Shown here: positions 1-9,051 of the stretch, one piece after another
How positions within the stretch are numbered: the stretch's first letter is position 1
How the letters are laid out: each line of letters opens with the position of its first letter
NCBI GenBank assembly: GCA_020342235.1
Contig: CP073218.1
Coordinates: forward strand, 930,001 to 994,000
DNA: 64,000 nucleotides
Direction of reading: 5' to 3'
Source: Saccharomycopsis phalli
Taxonomy: Eukaryota > Ascomycota > Saccharomycetes > Ascoideales > Saccharomycopsidaceae
Program-made: the position numbers and the translations under genes
Notes under the pieces: generated by a model
What the model was told of the DNA's origin: nothing
The model's input: the letters and a program-made list of their open reading frames with translations, nothing else
Databases searched by the model: none

Positions 1-71
1 TCTCGGTCATGATTGTTGCAAGTACCAAATAGGAGTTGACAAATATCCGCAGCGTGCGCATAGGGGTGCCC

Positions 72-147
72 TGTCACGTGACACATCACATGGTCAGCCA
101 ATGGACGGCAACCAATGGACAACCAATGGATAACCAATGGACATGGT
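72..147. promoter_or_regulatory. CACGTG palindrome followed by four CCAAT boxes
   Basis: A perfect 12-bp palindrome, TGTCACGTGACA, lies at 72-83. It is followed by four CCAATGGA units at 12-14 bp spacing up to 147. CACGTG is the classic bHLH (Cbf1/Pho4 type) site and CCAAT the HAP-complex site. The gene they might control, if any, lies outside the window to the left or has been lost, because a retroelement tail begins at 150. A chance short tandem repeat is equally possible. Confidence 0.3.
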
Positions 148-149
148 CA

Positions 150-316
150 TAATAATAATATTTACATAAGGCTATAGATATAGTAGGTTCATAGAAGAGA
201 TTTATACTTTGCCGTCTAACCAAGGACGGTGCTGTTATGTAGTTGTCGAAAGAAACTCTGCGACAGATTACTTTGACGATGCTTATGAATAGGTTAATGG
301 GCATTGGAGGGCAATT
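150..316 (-). mobile_element. LINE-1-family 3' tail, 5'-truncated copy
   Basis: The minus strand matches the last 165 bp of the family-1 LINE (compare 61670-61838). It contains the GACGG...CCGTC pairing block and the GTCGAAAG arm, and ends in an (AATAATA) tail at 150-160. No coding sequence remains. The copy is a dead-on-arrival insertion, diverged by many substitutions, so it is older than the full copies in this window. Confidence 0.7.
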
Positions 317-325
317 ATTGTAGAG

Positions 326-490
326 TTGATGATCAACTGATATAATGTTGTGTAGAAATAGTCAACTGACATGACGTTGTATAGAAATGGTCAAGATGGT
401 CAACTGACATAATGTTTATAGAAATGGTCAAGATAGGATGCCATATAACGTTATATAGTTATATGGCCAACTCACATGTTATACAGAAAT
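326..490. repeat. Imperfect tandem repeat of about 35-40 bp
   Basis: The phrase ATGGTCAACTGACATAATG followed by TATAGAAATGGTC recurs three to four times with changes. From 491 to 804 I see only AT-rich sequence with no gene or element I can name. Confidence 0.5.
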
Positions 491-804
491 GATCCCCTTA
501 AACATTATTTACCATTTGTTTAGTTTTTAGAAAATAAAAAGGAGATGAAATAACCTTTCGTCAAAGAACTAATCCCAAAAGAATAAGCGACGTGCCAAGT
601 TTAGCATAATCGTCTGAAAGAGTGCAATGGGTGCGTTTGTCAAGGGAATTATGTCGTCATAACTCGGTTTAGTGTAGCCTTAAAAAATAAGAACCCCTCT
701 TTTATTGCACATGTTATATAGAATAATCAATATAGACTTGCCATATAGCTATATGGTCAACTGGATGGGGTGGCACGTGACTACAACTTGATATATACAT
801 GATA

Positions 805-2169
805 TTAGGCATTTCGCGCATAAAACATATACGCCTTTTCATGGACCAGCGGCCCATATGGACTAATGACTTCCGAGGCATCTGGACGGGCAACTGGATC
901 TCTTAAATACACGGCGTGACACGTAGGAAAGGAAATCTCCAAGTGGTGAGGCAAGACTGCAACTGGCCCGAGGAAAGGACGAGGTGTCCATGGAGTAAAG
1001 TACTTTTTCAGGAGATCCTGGCGGCCAAAGAGATGCCGTTGGAACGGGAGTTTGACCTTGATGTCCTTTTCGTCTTCAATTTCCTTGATGGAGGCATGCT
1101 TGCTCTTGACAAGTTTGCTGAGAATGCTGTTTCTGAGTCCCTTTGGCACGGTCAGAGAGCTCTTAGAGACTAAGTCCGGGTCCGAGAGCGAGCGGTGGAT
1201 CTCGAGCGACAACTGGCGGATGGATTTCGCCGCGTGGGACTGTTTGGCGAGAATGTCGGCGACAAGACGATGAACGTCCTCCGAGGACTTGCCAAACAAC
1301 AAAGATGCGTCGTCCTTGTAAAACTCCTTCACCACCAACTTGTAGATGCCCAACAACTTGCTGCAAATCTCCAGACTGCCTGCGTACTTCACCTGGAACA
1401 CTTCTGGCGAAATCGGCTCGTCAGGGTTTTTCTGCTGAGCAGAAGACGCAACAAGCACAGCATCAGCGACAATCGCCTCCTTGGAGTCCACCTCGCGCTT
1501 ACGGAACTTTTCTACCAACTCCTTGCGCTGTTTTTCGTGCATTCGGTCAAGGTACTTGGCGACATATTCGTCCTGTTTCCGAGGCTCTGCAAGCACACGG
1601 TTCACGTAATTGTTCCAGCGGTGGATCTGCTGCTCAGTGACCCGCGCACTCGTCTTAAAATCCGGCTTTTCCCGCGCCAACGCCTCAAGCACCTTTTCCG
1701 GGTTGCACGAAAACACGTCTCCTGGCCGCAATTCGTACCCAGGGTCGCTGATCCGCACCCCATTCACTTTCACGTGGCCATGCAACACATACTGCCGCGC
1801 CTGTCTTGCTGACGACGCAAAAAGCGCCCGGAAAAGCGCCACGTCAAGCCGCTTCTCGAGAACCGCATACGTTTGCAACGAAACTGGGGTGTCTCCGATG
1901 GTCTCGCCGCTCTCGATCTTCTCAATCGAGTCCAACTGTGCCACGGCCGTCAACTGCGGCGTGAAAATCGTCTTCCACCGCGACTCGGTCAAGTGTTCTC
2001 CATGATACCCTCGGGTCACGGTTTTCGCGGCCCATTTCCGCTGGTACAAAGTCCCGTTTCGCTCAGAAAGTCCCTGCCGCTTGAACATGTTGAACAAGTT
2101 GTACTTGTTCATCGACATCCGGATCCGGCCCCTCGTAAGGGACTTTAGTAGTGTAGCTTTGCGAGGCAT
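805..2169 (-). CDS. NAM9: Mitochondrial small-subunit ribosomal protein uS4m
   Basis: Component of the mitochondrial ribosome small subunit; it binds 12S/15S-type rRNA and seeds assembly. The 454-residue product follows yeast Nam9 (486 aa) from end to end: an N-terminal MPRKATLLKSL block, the S4 RNA-binding domain at about 110-165 (LEKRLDVALFRA, SARQARQYVLHGHVKVNG), a variable lysine-rich middle, and the signature C terminus with FTPWTPRPFLGP, HHLEISFPTCHAVYLRDP and VARPDASEVISP. I chose the ATG at 2167-2169 because known family members start MPRKA; an upstream ATG would add 20 unmatched residues. It is divergent from EAF7 across 101 bp. No frameshift or intron seen. Confidence 0.95.
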   Translation of the reverse strand: MPRKATLLKSLTRGRIRMSMNKYNLFNMFKRQGLSERNGTLYQRKWAAKTVTRGYHGEHLTESRWKTIFTPQLTAVAQLDSIEKIESGETIGDTPVSLQTYAVLEKRLDVALFRALFASSARQARQYVLHGHVKVNGVRISDPGYELRPGDVFSCNPEKVLEALAREKPDFKTSARVTEQQIHRWNNYVNRVLAEPRKQDEYVAKYLDRMHEKQRKELVEKFRKREVDSKEAIVADAVLVASSAQQKNPDEPISPEVFQVKYAGSLEICSKLLGIYKLVVKEFYKDDASLLFGKSSEDVHRLVADILAKQSHAAKSIRQLSLEIHRSLSDPDLVSKSSLTVPKGLRNSILSKLVKSKHASIKEIEDEKDIKVKLPFQRHLFGRQDLLKKYFTPWTPRPFLGPVAVLPHHLEISFPTCHAVYLRDPVARPDASEVISPYGPLVHEKAYMFYARNA

Positions 2170-2270
2170 GCTGCTTGACATTGGGGCACGAGTGAAAATC
2201 TTGAATGCAAGAGTTACCCGGAGCGACAATGAGAAAAGTGTTCTCCACGTGACAATACAAACCTTCCTCC
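2170..2270. promoter_or_regulatory. NAM9/EAF7 divergent promoter with CACGTG
   Basis: Only 101 bp separate the two start codons. A CACGTG E-box sits at 2246-2251, 20 bp before the EAF7 ATG and 77 bp before the NAM9 ATG. Regulation by a Cbf1-like factor is inferred from the motif only. Confidence 0.45.
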
Positions 2271-2942
2271 ATGCGCACTTGGAACTACGACGAGGAGATT
2301 CGGCTATTCCGTGGAATATGCCACTTCAAGCCCTGCGGGAAAAACGGCAACTTCCACATGATCTCTCTACTCAATCTGATGCGTCTGTCTCATGATGAAA
2401 CCATTAGTGCCTCCGACATACGTGCAAAATTGGCCACTCTTTATGACGTTGACAAGTTGAATGAGTTGGAGGATATTACCGATGAAAACGACTCAGACGA
2501 TTCAGACTCTCAAGAGAGCGAGGAGGAGCCGGACATTGACCAGTTTGGACTCTCCTACAAGGAGTTTTCGTTGGTTCCCGAGTCCGAGTTTGTGGGGGAA
2601 ATGATGCGAAACGCAGTCGACTCAACGTGTTCAACGCCCTCGGAAAACAAGGAGGAAGATGCAAAGGATTTCGACAAGAAAAGTGCCGACGAAGACGAAG
2701 ACGAAGACGAAGAAAGTGCCGACGAAACTCGAGAAGACGAAGATGAGCCCGAGGAAGAGGAAAAGAAACCGGCCCGTGGCCGTAAACGCAAGTCAACCGC
2801 GCCGGCTCCCAAGAGCAAGATTCAAAAGGTTGCAAGTTCAAGACGGACTCGATCCTCGGGTACGCAGGCCGAATTGAAGAGTACTGACAAGAAGAAGAAG
2901 ACCAGTGCCAGAGGCACGAGGAAAAGTTTGCGAAAGAAGTAA
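2271..2942 (+). CDS. EAF7: NuA4 histone acetyltransferase subunit Eaf7
   Basis: Nuclear subunit of the NuA4 (H4/H2A) acetyltransferase, in the TINTIN submodule. The 223-residue product begins WNYDEEIRLFRGICHFKPCG, and a block at about 30-60 reads HMISLLNLM and IRAKLATLYDVDKLNELED. This is the Eaf7/MRGBP (CT20) domain, in which a W..D.E..L....HKP.G helix is followed by the K..LYD...L.E segment. From about residue 65 the protein is acidic and then strongly basic (runs of EDEDE, KKK, RGRKRKS), a disordered nuclear tail. Shorter than S. cerevisiae Eaf7 (425 aa) but similar to other fungal versions. Start: first ATG with the motif immediately after it. Confidence 0.88.
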   Translation: MRTWNYDEEIRLFRGICHFKPCGKNGNFHMISLLNLMRLSHDETISASDIRAKLATLYDVDKLNELEDITDENDSDDSDSQESEEEPDIDQFGLSYKEFSLVPESEFVGEMMRNAVDSTCSTPSENKEEDAKDFDKKSADEDEDEDEESADETREDEDEPEEEEKKPARGRKRKSTAPAPKSKIQKVASSRRTRSSGTQAELKSTDKKKKTSARGTRKSLRKK

Positions 2943-2945
2943 TGG

Positions 2946-3030
2946 TTGGGTTTGCTGAATTGGTGAGTGTGTTGGGTTTGCTAAATTGATGAGTGTGTTG
3001 GGTTTGCTAAATTGATGAGTGTGCTGTGTT
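2946..3030. repeat. Tandem repeat of about 27 bp after EAF7
   Basis: Three units of GGGTTTGCTAAATTGATGAG followed by TGTGTT begin just past the EAF7 stop. They sit in the terminator/3' UTR region and have no coding potential of their own. Confidence 0.6.
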
Positions 3031-3469
3031 GGTGACTTGCTCGTCATGACATTCAGAAGTTATGACGGGAATTACAACGGGAATCATGGCACGGCTTTTA
3101 AATCAATGGTCTTGCTTCAAAGCCGTACCAGTGTAATATCTTGACGATAATCAACAGACTATATATTGAGTCTGAGGTGCATTGCCATGATCAAACATAC
3201 AGTGATGCAGTAGCATAAAGACACTGTCTTCGAGCAAATGGATGCTATCAAGTGACTCAATGGACTATTTTGGGATTAGTTGTAGTTGTTGTTGATAATT
3301 TGCCATGTATTGGCTTGATACTCGCCAAGCCACTCGACTGGGCGTGGGAATTGTGAAGTGAGTATTAATTTCACATTTAATGAGTATTAATTTCATATTC
3401 AACGAGTATTAATCTCATATTCCAATTGATTTTTAAACCATTAAATGGCTCATGATGATAATTTCTAAA

Positions 3470-3600
3470 CCAATGAATGATCACTATGATAATTTCTAAA
3501 CTAGTAAACAATCATTTGGTAATTTCTAAACTAGTAAACAATCATTTGGTAATTTCTAAGCCAATAAAAAATCATTTGGTAATTTCTATACCATTGCATG
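3470..3600. repeat. Minisatellite of about 30 bp
   Basis: Four units of AATCATTTGGTAATTTCTAA with an ACTAGTAAAC-like spacer. A 103-codon frame runs through it, but its peptide simply mirrors the repeat, so I do not call a gene. The surrounding 3031-3470 stretch holds AT-rich sequence with no recognised feature. Confidence 0.6.
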
Positions 3601-3904
3601 TCCCACGATATGGTAAATCTATACAACACCATTGTATAACTTGTACTATTAAAGTAATAAACATTATGATTTGTGATGAAAGAAATTTTACTTCTCTTTC
3701 CATGACTCGAGCTTCTGTCAAAGGAAATGGTCTAGTCAAACCGATTCTCTTTTACAGACAACAAGTATCCTTTTCCAAGTATAAATAGTCAGACATTTCT
3801 ATAGTCAACTAAATATATTTTAGCTATTTTACCAACTTATATCTTAGTTATATTATACCATTGTATGGTCATTATATGACTGATGGTATATTAACTTCTA
3901 TATT

Positions 3905-4035
3905 ACACCATTTACATTCATAATGGCAATTCCTCATTACCTCAATTACGTTCATAATGGCAACTTCTATTACCCATTTACGCTCATAATAACAACTTCT
4001 ATTACCCCATTCACGTTCATAATGGCAATCCCACG
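3905..4035. repeat. Imperfect 35-38 bp repeat upstream of the COQ10 3' end
   Basis: Four units read TTCATAATGGCAAYTYCTATTACC or close variants, separated by ACCCATTTACG-like spacers. They fill the gap between EAF7 and COQ10; no gene is supported here. Confidence 0.5.
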
Positions 4036-4120
4036 TCACACCATTTAGTTCATCATGTCAACTTCTATTACCCATCTGACCATTTATACCCGATCCACTC
4101 ATCTCTACCATCCATCTCCA

Positions 4121-4684
4121 TCAACTCCCCTCCAGCTCCAATTTCCTACGCCTAACTTCAGCTGCTCGAGAGCTAAACGCCTTCAACATTATACTGGTAA
4201 TTTTCGGAGCAAAGACCGAACTAAGCGAGTTGTACAACGGATTGGAAAACTCAAAGTCCAAATCCAACTCCATCATCGAGCTGTTTGACCTGTCGGGAAC
4301 AATTGACCATTTCATGGTCAAGTGATCGAACAAATTGTCCGAAACCGACACAGCCTGTACTAGTTTGTGCTCAGCATGGTCTTCACACTGCAATTTGCAC
4401 AAGAATTCTTCATTATATTGCTGGAATCCGACCTTCAACCCGGCCTCGGTGGGCAATTTCGACTGATTGTATTTTGTAATGAACGAATCCGTGCAATAGG
4501 GAACAAACTTGGAGTACTCATTGACGTTTGAAATCACCTGGAAGAGGATTTCCGGAGGGTGGTTGAGCCGTTTCTTTATATTATACGTTTGATTGCTCTT
4601 GAGAAAATTAAATTGGCCAAATCCAGCAGCCGCCAAGCGATGTGGATGCTTGATTATCCGAGATCGTCCAACGGTCTGGAGCAT
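4121..4684 (-). CDS. COQ10: Coenzyme Q-binding START-domain protein
   Basis: Mitochondrial inner-membrane-associated protein that binds ubiquinone and is needed for efficient respiration and CoQ biosynthesis. The 187-residue product has a short basic presequence (about 1-30, with RSRIIKHPHR) and then one START/polyketide-cyclase fold: the segment HPPEILFQVISNVNEYSKFVPYC, the mid-domain VGFQQYNEEF and the typical C-terminal FEFSNPLYNSLSSVF. Length is close to yeast Coq10 (207 aa). Divergent from MDM12 with only 67 bp between starts, so the two mitochondrial genes probably share a promoter. Confidence 0.92.
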   Translation of the reverse strand: MLQTVGRSRIIKHPHRLAAAGFGQFNFLKSNQTYNIKKRLNHPPEILFQVISNVNEYSKFVPYCTDSFITKYNQSKLPTEAGLKVGFQQYNEEFLCKLQCEDHAEHKLVQAVSVSDNLFDHLTMKWSIVPDRSNSSMMELDLDFEFSNPLYNSLSSVFAPKITSIMLKAFSSRAAEVRRRKLELEGS

Positions 4685-4751
4685 TTTTCATGTTGGGAAA
4701 AGAGATTGTGGGAAAAAAAAATATCCCTGCTCCGCCGAGTTATCTCACGCC
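4685..4751. promoter_or_regulatory. Very short COQ10/MDM12 divergent promoter
   Basis: The two ATG codons face away from each other across 67 bp. The gap contains an A-run (nine A, around 4713-4721) but no TATA or E-box motif. 5' leaders must be very short or overlap the other gene. Confidence 0.5.
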
Positions 4752-5531
4752 ATGTCAGTGGAAATCAACTGGCAGCGGCTTTGTGACGACCAGTCATTGA
4801 ATGACAAAATAAAGGTCATGATTGACACTCAGTTGCAGAACATTGAACTTCCGAAATTTATTAAAGACGTGAAAGTAACGGACTTTTTCATTGGCAAGAC
4901 CCCGCCAAATGTCACAATTCGCCACATTGGAGAGCCGTTTGAGGAGTTTTACGAGGATTATGAGGACGAAAATACCCCGGAAGAGCCGAAGAAGGATAAA
5001 GATTTGCAAATTATAGCCGAAGTCGAGTATCGGGGCGACATGTTTATTGAAATCAGCACCAACTTACTTCTAAATTATCCCTCCACCAGCTTCATTGAGC
5101 TTCCCATCAAGCTCAACCTCACGGAATTGATTATCCATTCGTTGGCCATTGTAAGCTTTGCCAATGGTCTTGTTCATTTTTCGTTTCTCTGTGATATAAG
5201 TGATGAGAATTTGGAAAACTTTATCAAGCAGAGGAGTCCCAGTGCTGGAAACGTGAGTCCAGTGACACCCGGGATTTCTCCAAACAGCAGTTCTGGCAGA
5301 TTTGTGAGCAAGGAGCGGATTGATATCATCAAGGACTTGAAAATCGACTCGGAAATCGGCGGCGGAACGTATGGAAATCAGTCGAGCGGGTCGGTGTTGA
5401 AGAACGTGGGAAAAGTGGAAAAGTTTTTGGTGGATAAGATTCGTAGTATTTTACGAGAAGAAATTGGCTGGCCGGGGTGGATTAGCTTTGATTTTAGGGA
5501 CGAGGAGGATGAAGAAGATGAAGAGAATTGA
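4752..5531 (+). CDS. MDM12: ERMES complex subunit Mdm12
   Basis: Subunit of the ER-mitochondria encounter structure, a lipid-transfer tether. The 259-residue product is a single SMP domain of the usual size (yeast 271 aa). It starts MSVEINWQRLCDD and has the signature LPKFIKDVKVTDFFIGKTPP near residue 38, then EVEYRGDMFIEISTNLLLNYP in the middle and a C-terminal VEKFLVDKIRSILREEIGWPGW. I chose the ATG at 4752 because SMP proteins of this family begin MS-ID/EINW; the frame stays open upstream but that part is unrelated. The tail is acidic (DEEDEEDEEN). Confidence 0.95.
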   Translation: MSVEINWQRLCDDQSLNDKIKVMIDTQLQNIELPKFIKDVKVTDFFIGKTPPNVTIRHIGEPFEEFYEDYEDENTPEEPKKDKDLQIIAEVEYRGDMFIEISTNLLLNYPSTSFIELPIKLNLTELIIHSLAIVSFANGLVHFSFLCDISDENLENFIKQRSPSAGNVSPVTPGISPNSSSGRFVSKERIDIIKDLKIDSEIGGGTYGNQSSGSVLKNVGKVEKFLVDKIRSILREEIGWPGWISFDFRDEEDEEDEEN

Positions 5532-6041
5532 ATCAGGTGGGACTGTCAATGGTATAAATTGGAGAGATGCGAGGGAAAATGGTGGAATAAAATATTGAGT
5601 GAAAATATATACATTGTGATTGGAAAACTGCCCAGATGGATTTACCAGAAAAGGTATATCATGTCACATGAAACTGCAAAGTTTCCTACACTTGTCTGAT
5701 GGATATTGATTATATTAACCACTGAAGAATTGCCAGATTTGCCGACAATAGTTGTACCAAATATCTTGATGATAGAACCCACATCACCAGTTTTGGCAGT
5801 TTTTTTTAGTTTTCGTGCCAAATTTCCTTGAAAGATTTCCCACCAGCTCTCCGTCTATTACCAGTCACAACTCATAAATGGTGATTACCACCGCCAATAG
5901 TACTATTATAGTAATCAACAATATCATCAGTGTCTCTGGATCATGCACAATGACAATTTGACCTAGTGCCACAGACAAAACTTTGTGTTTTGTATATCCA
6001 CTAGCAAGACATTAAAGCATTTTAGTGCAAACAACTTGGAA
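5532..6041. other. Intergenic region before the secreted protein gene
   Basis: AT-rich spacer of 510 bp. I see no element remnant, tRNA or clear motif beyond short A/T runs. It must hold the promoter of the downstream gene. Confidence 0.5.
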
Positions 6042-7937
6042 ATGAACTTCAGTGTATTTTACATTGTACTAATATTGTTTGGTGTATATGCTGCTGGAGA
6101 AAATCAAATAATACAGACTAAAAATGCCTCGGTAGCAAATGCCAATATGCCTTTTGTGGGATTGCCCAAGGTCATTTCCCCAGAGACTCACAAAAGGATT
6201 CAAAGGAATAAACAAATTGTTGCCATTTTACGAGAAGTGGAAAACGAGTTCAAATTCAGAAAAGAAAGCAGGTTGAGCCACAGTAGCAATTATTTCATTA
6301 AACGAACCAGACAGTCTTTTTATGCCATCAAGAACAAGTGGGCTAGACGCAAGTATGGGTATGGTGAGACACAAAGAATCCTTACATTGCCAAAGTACAT
6401 GACTGATGTTGAAAAGATGTTGGATAGTACTTCTGCAAGTTCCTGGGATGCTGAAAAGGATATGGAATATGCTGTGCATGTCAAAAGCTCCGAATCTGAT
6501 TGCTACGATGAGGTTGACTTGGAAGATGATGATTGCGACAAAAAATTGATTAGAAAATACTGCAAGAAGCTCTGTGAAAGGCTCGATGAGAAACAGCAGG
6601 AAATAATCAAACAACTCATCCATATTCTTCATGAAATCAACCATGGGTCTGTGGCTGCACTTCATGAATTTTGCAAGTGTTTGCTATTGCTTGAAGAGGA
6701 TTTATTTGAAATCCTCCAGGAGATTCTTATGATTATTGACAAGCTAATTGAAATTGGCATTGATGCAATCAAGTTTGTTATTGAGGCTTTGATTGATTTA
6801 TTGGGGAGTGCGCTAAGAGCTTATGAAGAGCTTAAATGCGGCTGTGACTGTCCCAACTTGGTTCATTCTTTGATCAAGTACATTATCGATATCATCACAT
6901 GGACCCCCAAGAAATTTTTGAAGCAGTTGATTGAGCATTTGATCGATATCATCATGAGTGCTCCTTGGTTCAGATGCACGTGTGCCTGTGAAGGGATATT
7001 TGCTGTATCAATTCCTGAAAATGAGCCGGTGAACGACCAGTTGAATACTAGTTATCCAGGGGTTTTGTATGAGGGGAATTTCAACAGGATTTTGTACAAA
7101 CGTGGGGCAGAATATAATGTAGAATATCAGGAGGATGATGTGGAAGAAGAATACCACGAGGAGGCAAAAAACCCTGTCATTAAAGAAATGGATTACCAAA
7201 AGGATCTCGAAGAGATTGATTACCAAAAGGATATAGATGAAATTGATTATCAAAAGGATATTGATGAAATCGATTACCAAAAGGATCTTGATGAAATTGA
7301 TCACCAAAAGGAGCTTGATGAAATTGATCACCAAAAGAATCTTGGCGAAATTGAAAATGATACTGAAGATACAGTGAAAATTGCCGGAAAGAAAGTGAGC
7401 GGAGCCAGGCATCAGCTAAACACTCCTTTACTTTCAAAACTAGATGGGATGCTTCAGAATAAGTTGGCAGATCGCAAGCAAAAACAAATGTATGACGACC
7501 GGATATATGAAGCAGATCAGAAACGGCCTTTGGAAGAACAGCGAGGAAACAAGAACCGATTCAGCAAGTTTAAGGAGTTGAAGGAAGAGCAAGAGGACGA
7601 ATTTCCAAAGAAGAAGCCATTCATCCCGAAGCGGAAATCTCGAAACCAGGACGACCGGTATAAAGAGGATTTTGAAGATCACTTATACTCTGGTGACTTT
7701 CGAGGGCATCGGGATTATGATATGGAGTATGATTCGAGGTCTCGGGCTCCTAAAGAGTCGTATGATTCGGGCTCTCGGGCTCCCAGAGAATCGTATGATT
7801 TGGGTTCTCGGACTCCTAGAGAGTCGTATTCACGCTACCCTGAGTCGGACGAAAGTTTTCATCATGCACAAGGTAGAAATCATCGGAACTCGAGAACCGG
7901 TTATTTGCAGGATTCAGGGCGTAGGTATTTAAGGTAG
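6042..7937 (+). CDS. Unrecognised secreted repeat protein
   Basis: I do not recognise this 631-residue protein. It begins with a clear signal peptide (MNFSVFYIVLILFGVYAAGE; cleavage near 18-19), so it should enter the secretory pathway. Residues about 25-160 are basic. A cysteine-rich block follows (pattern CDKK...CKKLC...CKC...CGCDC...CTCAC) interleaved with long amphipathic or hydrophobic helices such as LIEIGIDAIKFVIEALIDLL. Then come six to seven near-perfect octapeptides IDYQKDID and, near the C terminus, three 11-residue units ending in R-A-P-R-E-S-Y-D. KR dipeptides at about 96 and 350 could be Kex2 sites. I chose the second in-frame ATG because it gives the signal peptide directly. 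Wall or extracellular role is inference. Confidence 0.7.
   Translation: MNFSVFYIVLILFGVYAAGENQIIQTKNASVANANMPFVGLPKVISPETHKRIQRNKQIVAILREVENEFKFRKESRLSHSSNYFIKRTRQSFYAIKNKWARRKYGYGETQRILTLPKYMTDVEKMLDSTSASSWDAEKDMEYAVHVKSSESDCYDEVDLEDDDCDKKLIRKYCKKLCERLDEKQQEIIKQLIHILHEINHGSVAALHEFCKCLLLLEEDLFEILQEILMIIDKLIEIGIDAIKFVIEALIDLLGSALRAYEELKCGCDCPNLVHSLIKYIIDIITWTPKKFLKQLIEHLIDIIMSAPWFRCTCACEGIFAVSIPENEPVNDQLNTSYPGVLYEGNFNRILYKRGAEYNVEYQEDDVEEEYHEEAKNPVIKEMDYQKDLEEIDYQKDIDEIDYQKDIDEIDYQKDLDEIDHQKELDEIDHQKNLGEIENDTEDTVKIAGKKVSGARHQLNTPLLSKLDGMLQNKLADRKQKQMYDDRIYEADQKRPLEEQRGNKNRFSKFKELKEEQEDEFPKKKPFIPKRKSRNQDDRYKEDFEDHLYSGDFRGHRDYDMEYDSRSRAPKESYDSGSRAPRESYDLGSRTPRESYSRYPESDESFHHAQGRNHRNSRTGYLQDSGRRYLR
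7191..7350 (+). repeat. 24-bp coding minisatellite (octapeptide IDYQKDID)
   Basis: Six to seven tandem 24-bp units of GATTACCAAAAGGATATTGA type keep the reading frame and encode acidic octapeptides. Synonymous changes between units show the array is not brand new. Confidence 0.8.
7724..7825 (+). repeat. 33-bp coding repeat near the C terminus
   Basis: Three in-frame 33-bp units encode SRAPRESYDSG-like peptides of the same secreted protein. A unit change of one copy keeps the frame. Confidence 0.7.
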
Positions 7938-8223
7938 AATAATAGACGTGATTGCCATGTATTAATTGTATGAATAAACTTGGCCAAAATATTAAGCACC
8001 TACACGAGCAAAAAAAGCTATAGAATTTCCCGATATTTTCACCAGTTTAAGTTGGGCTGGAAAAAGATGTGGAACATGTTCAGGATTTATGCCTTGAGAC
8101 ACATGCATAACACAACTGAAATAAGCTGATATTGTGGTTGTTTTAAGGTAAGACGATACTAATTTAAATACATTCAATGATCATGTATTTAGGATTGAAA
8201 TAAATGCAAAAAAAGAAAGGAAA

Positions 8224-8307
8224 TGACATGGACAGGAATTGAACCTGCAACCCTTCGATTACACTGGGTTACTGGAGTCGAAAGCTCTACCATTGAGCCA
8301 CCACATC
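8224..8307 (-). tRNA. tRNA-Trp(CCA) with 12-nt intron, copy 1
   Basis: The minus strand folds as a full cloverleaf: acceptor GATGTGG pairing CCATGTC with discriminator A, D-arm GCTC/GAGC, anticodon stem TTCGA/TCGAA, and T-arm GCAGG-TTCAATT-CCTGT. The anticodon loop carries CTCCAG, so the anticodon is CCA (Trp), followed by a 12-nt intron TAACCCAGTGTA at the usual position after base 37. A T-run terminator follows within 20 nt. Identical in sequence to the copy at 23702-23785, while the flanks differ beyond a few bases. Confidence 0.92.
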
Positions 8308-9051
8308 ATCCTTGTTGACTGGAAAAATGTTGGCTATCACACATCAAAGGCCAGAAAGTCTATTGGTGTTGTTGAGGGGGATATTTCGCGTTCTGGATAC
8401 AACAAATTAAAAGTACTTGATTCTGAATTATGCTTCATCAAGTTTGTTAGAATGCCACATGATGGTGTACCTGGTAGATACAAAAGCATCGTAGAGATGC
8501 AATGGTTTCCATAGATATTCAATAATCTATATAAGTATAACAGCTCTCGTAGCTCCCTTATCTTGAAATCTTTTAATGTAACGTATTCTGTATGGCTGTG
8601 AGTGTTGCGATTGACAGAAAACTGACATTCATTGTGAGTCACTTTCAAACCATAATAGGCCAGCACAAAGTATAGAACTACGCTTGTCAGGAAATAATAA
8701 TAAAGGTGTACAACAAAAGTACAAGTCGCCCCTTTTCAGATGAAGTGATTCATGATATTGAATTCTACATACTGGTGCTGGACGAGTAGATTCTTTTGCT
8801 ACAGTACAAATAGAGCGACCAGCAGGTACCTCTAGTGTGAGACCCATGACTCTTCTGGATCAGCACTTTCGGGAACCTCTTGCAGATTAGGTGGAATATC
8901 ATGTCTATATTTTTCTCTCGGTCCGATTTAGCGGCGTTTTTAGAGGGTAAAATGTACATTTCCAGGATACCAAGTATAGCAATGGAGTTGAATGAGTATT
9001 AACATGACTAGGAAAATAAGTTTGGAAGTGGGTTTGGGGGTAGATATTGAG
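8308..9051. other. Unassigned intergenic sequence
   Basis: Two minus-strand open frames of 109 and 72 codons (8337-8666, 8629-8847) look like decayed coding fragments. I cannot assign them to a family with confidence; a retroelement remnant is likely given the neighbours. Confidence 0.3.

Noticed and set aside
1195-1812. 205-codon plus-strand frame opposite NAM9
   Set aside because: NAM9 on the minus strand is conserved over the full interval; this is a shadow.
805-2229. Longer NAM9 start at 2229
   Set aside because: Would add 20 residues with no counterpart in the family; MPRKA at 2169 is the conserved start.
3477-3600. CRISPR-like spaced repeat
   Set aside because: Units are AT-rich, the spacers are themselves repeated, and the genome is eukaryotic; a plain minisatellite.
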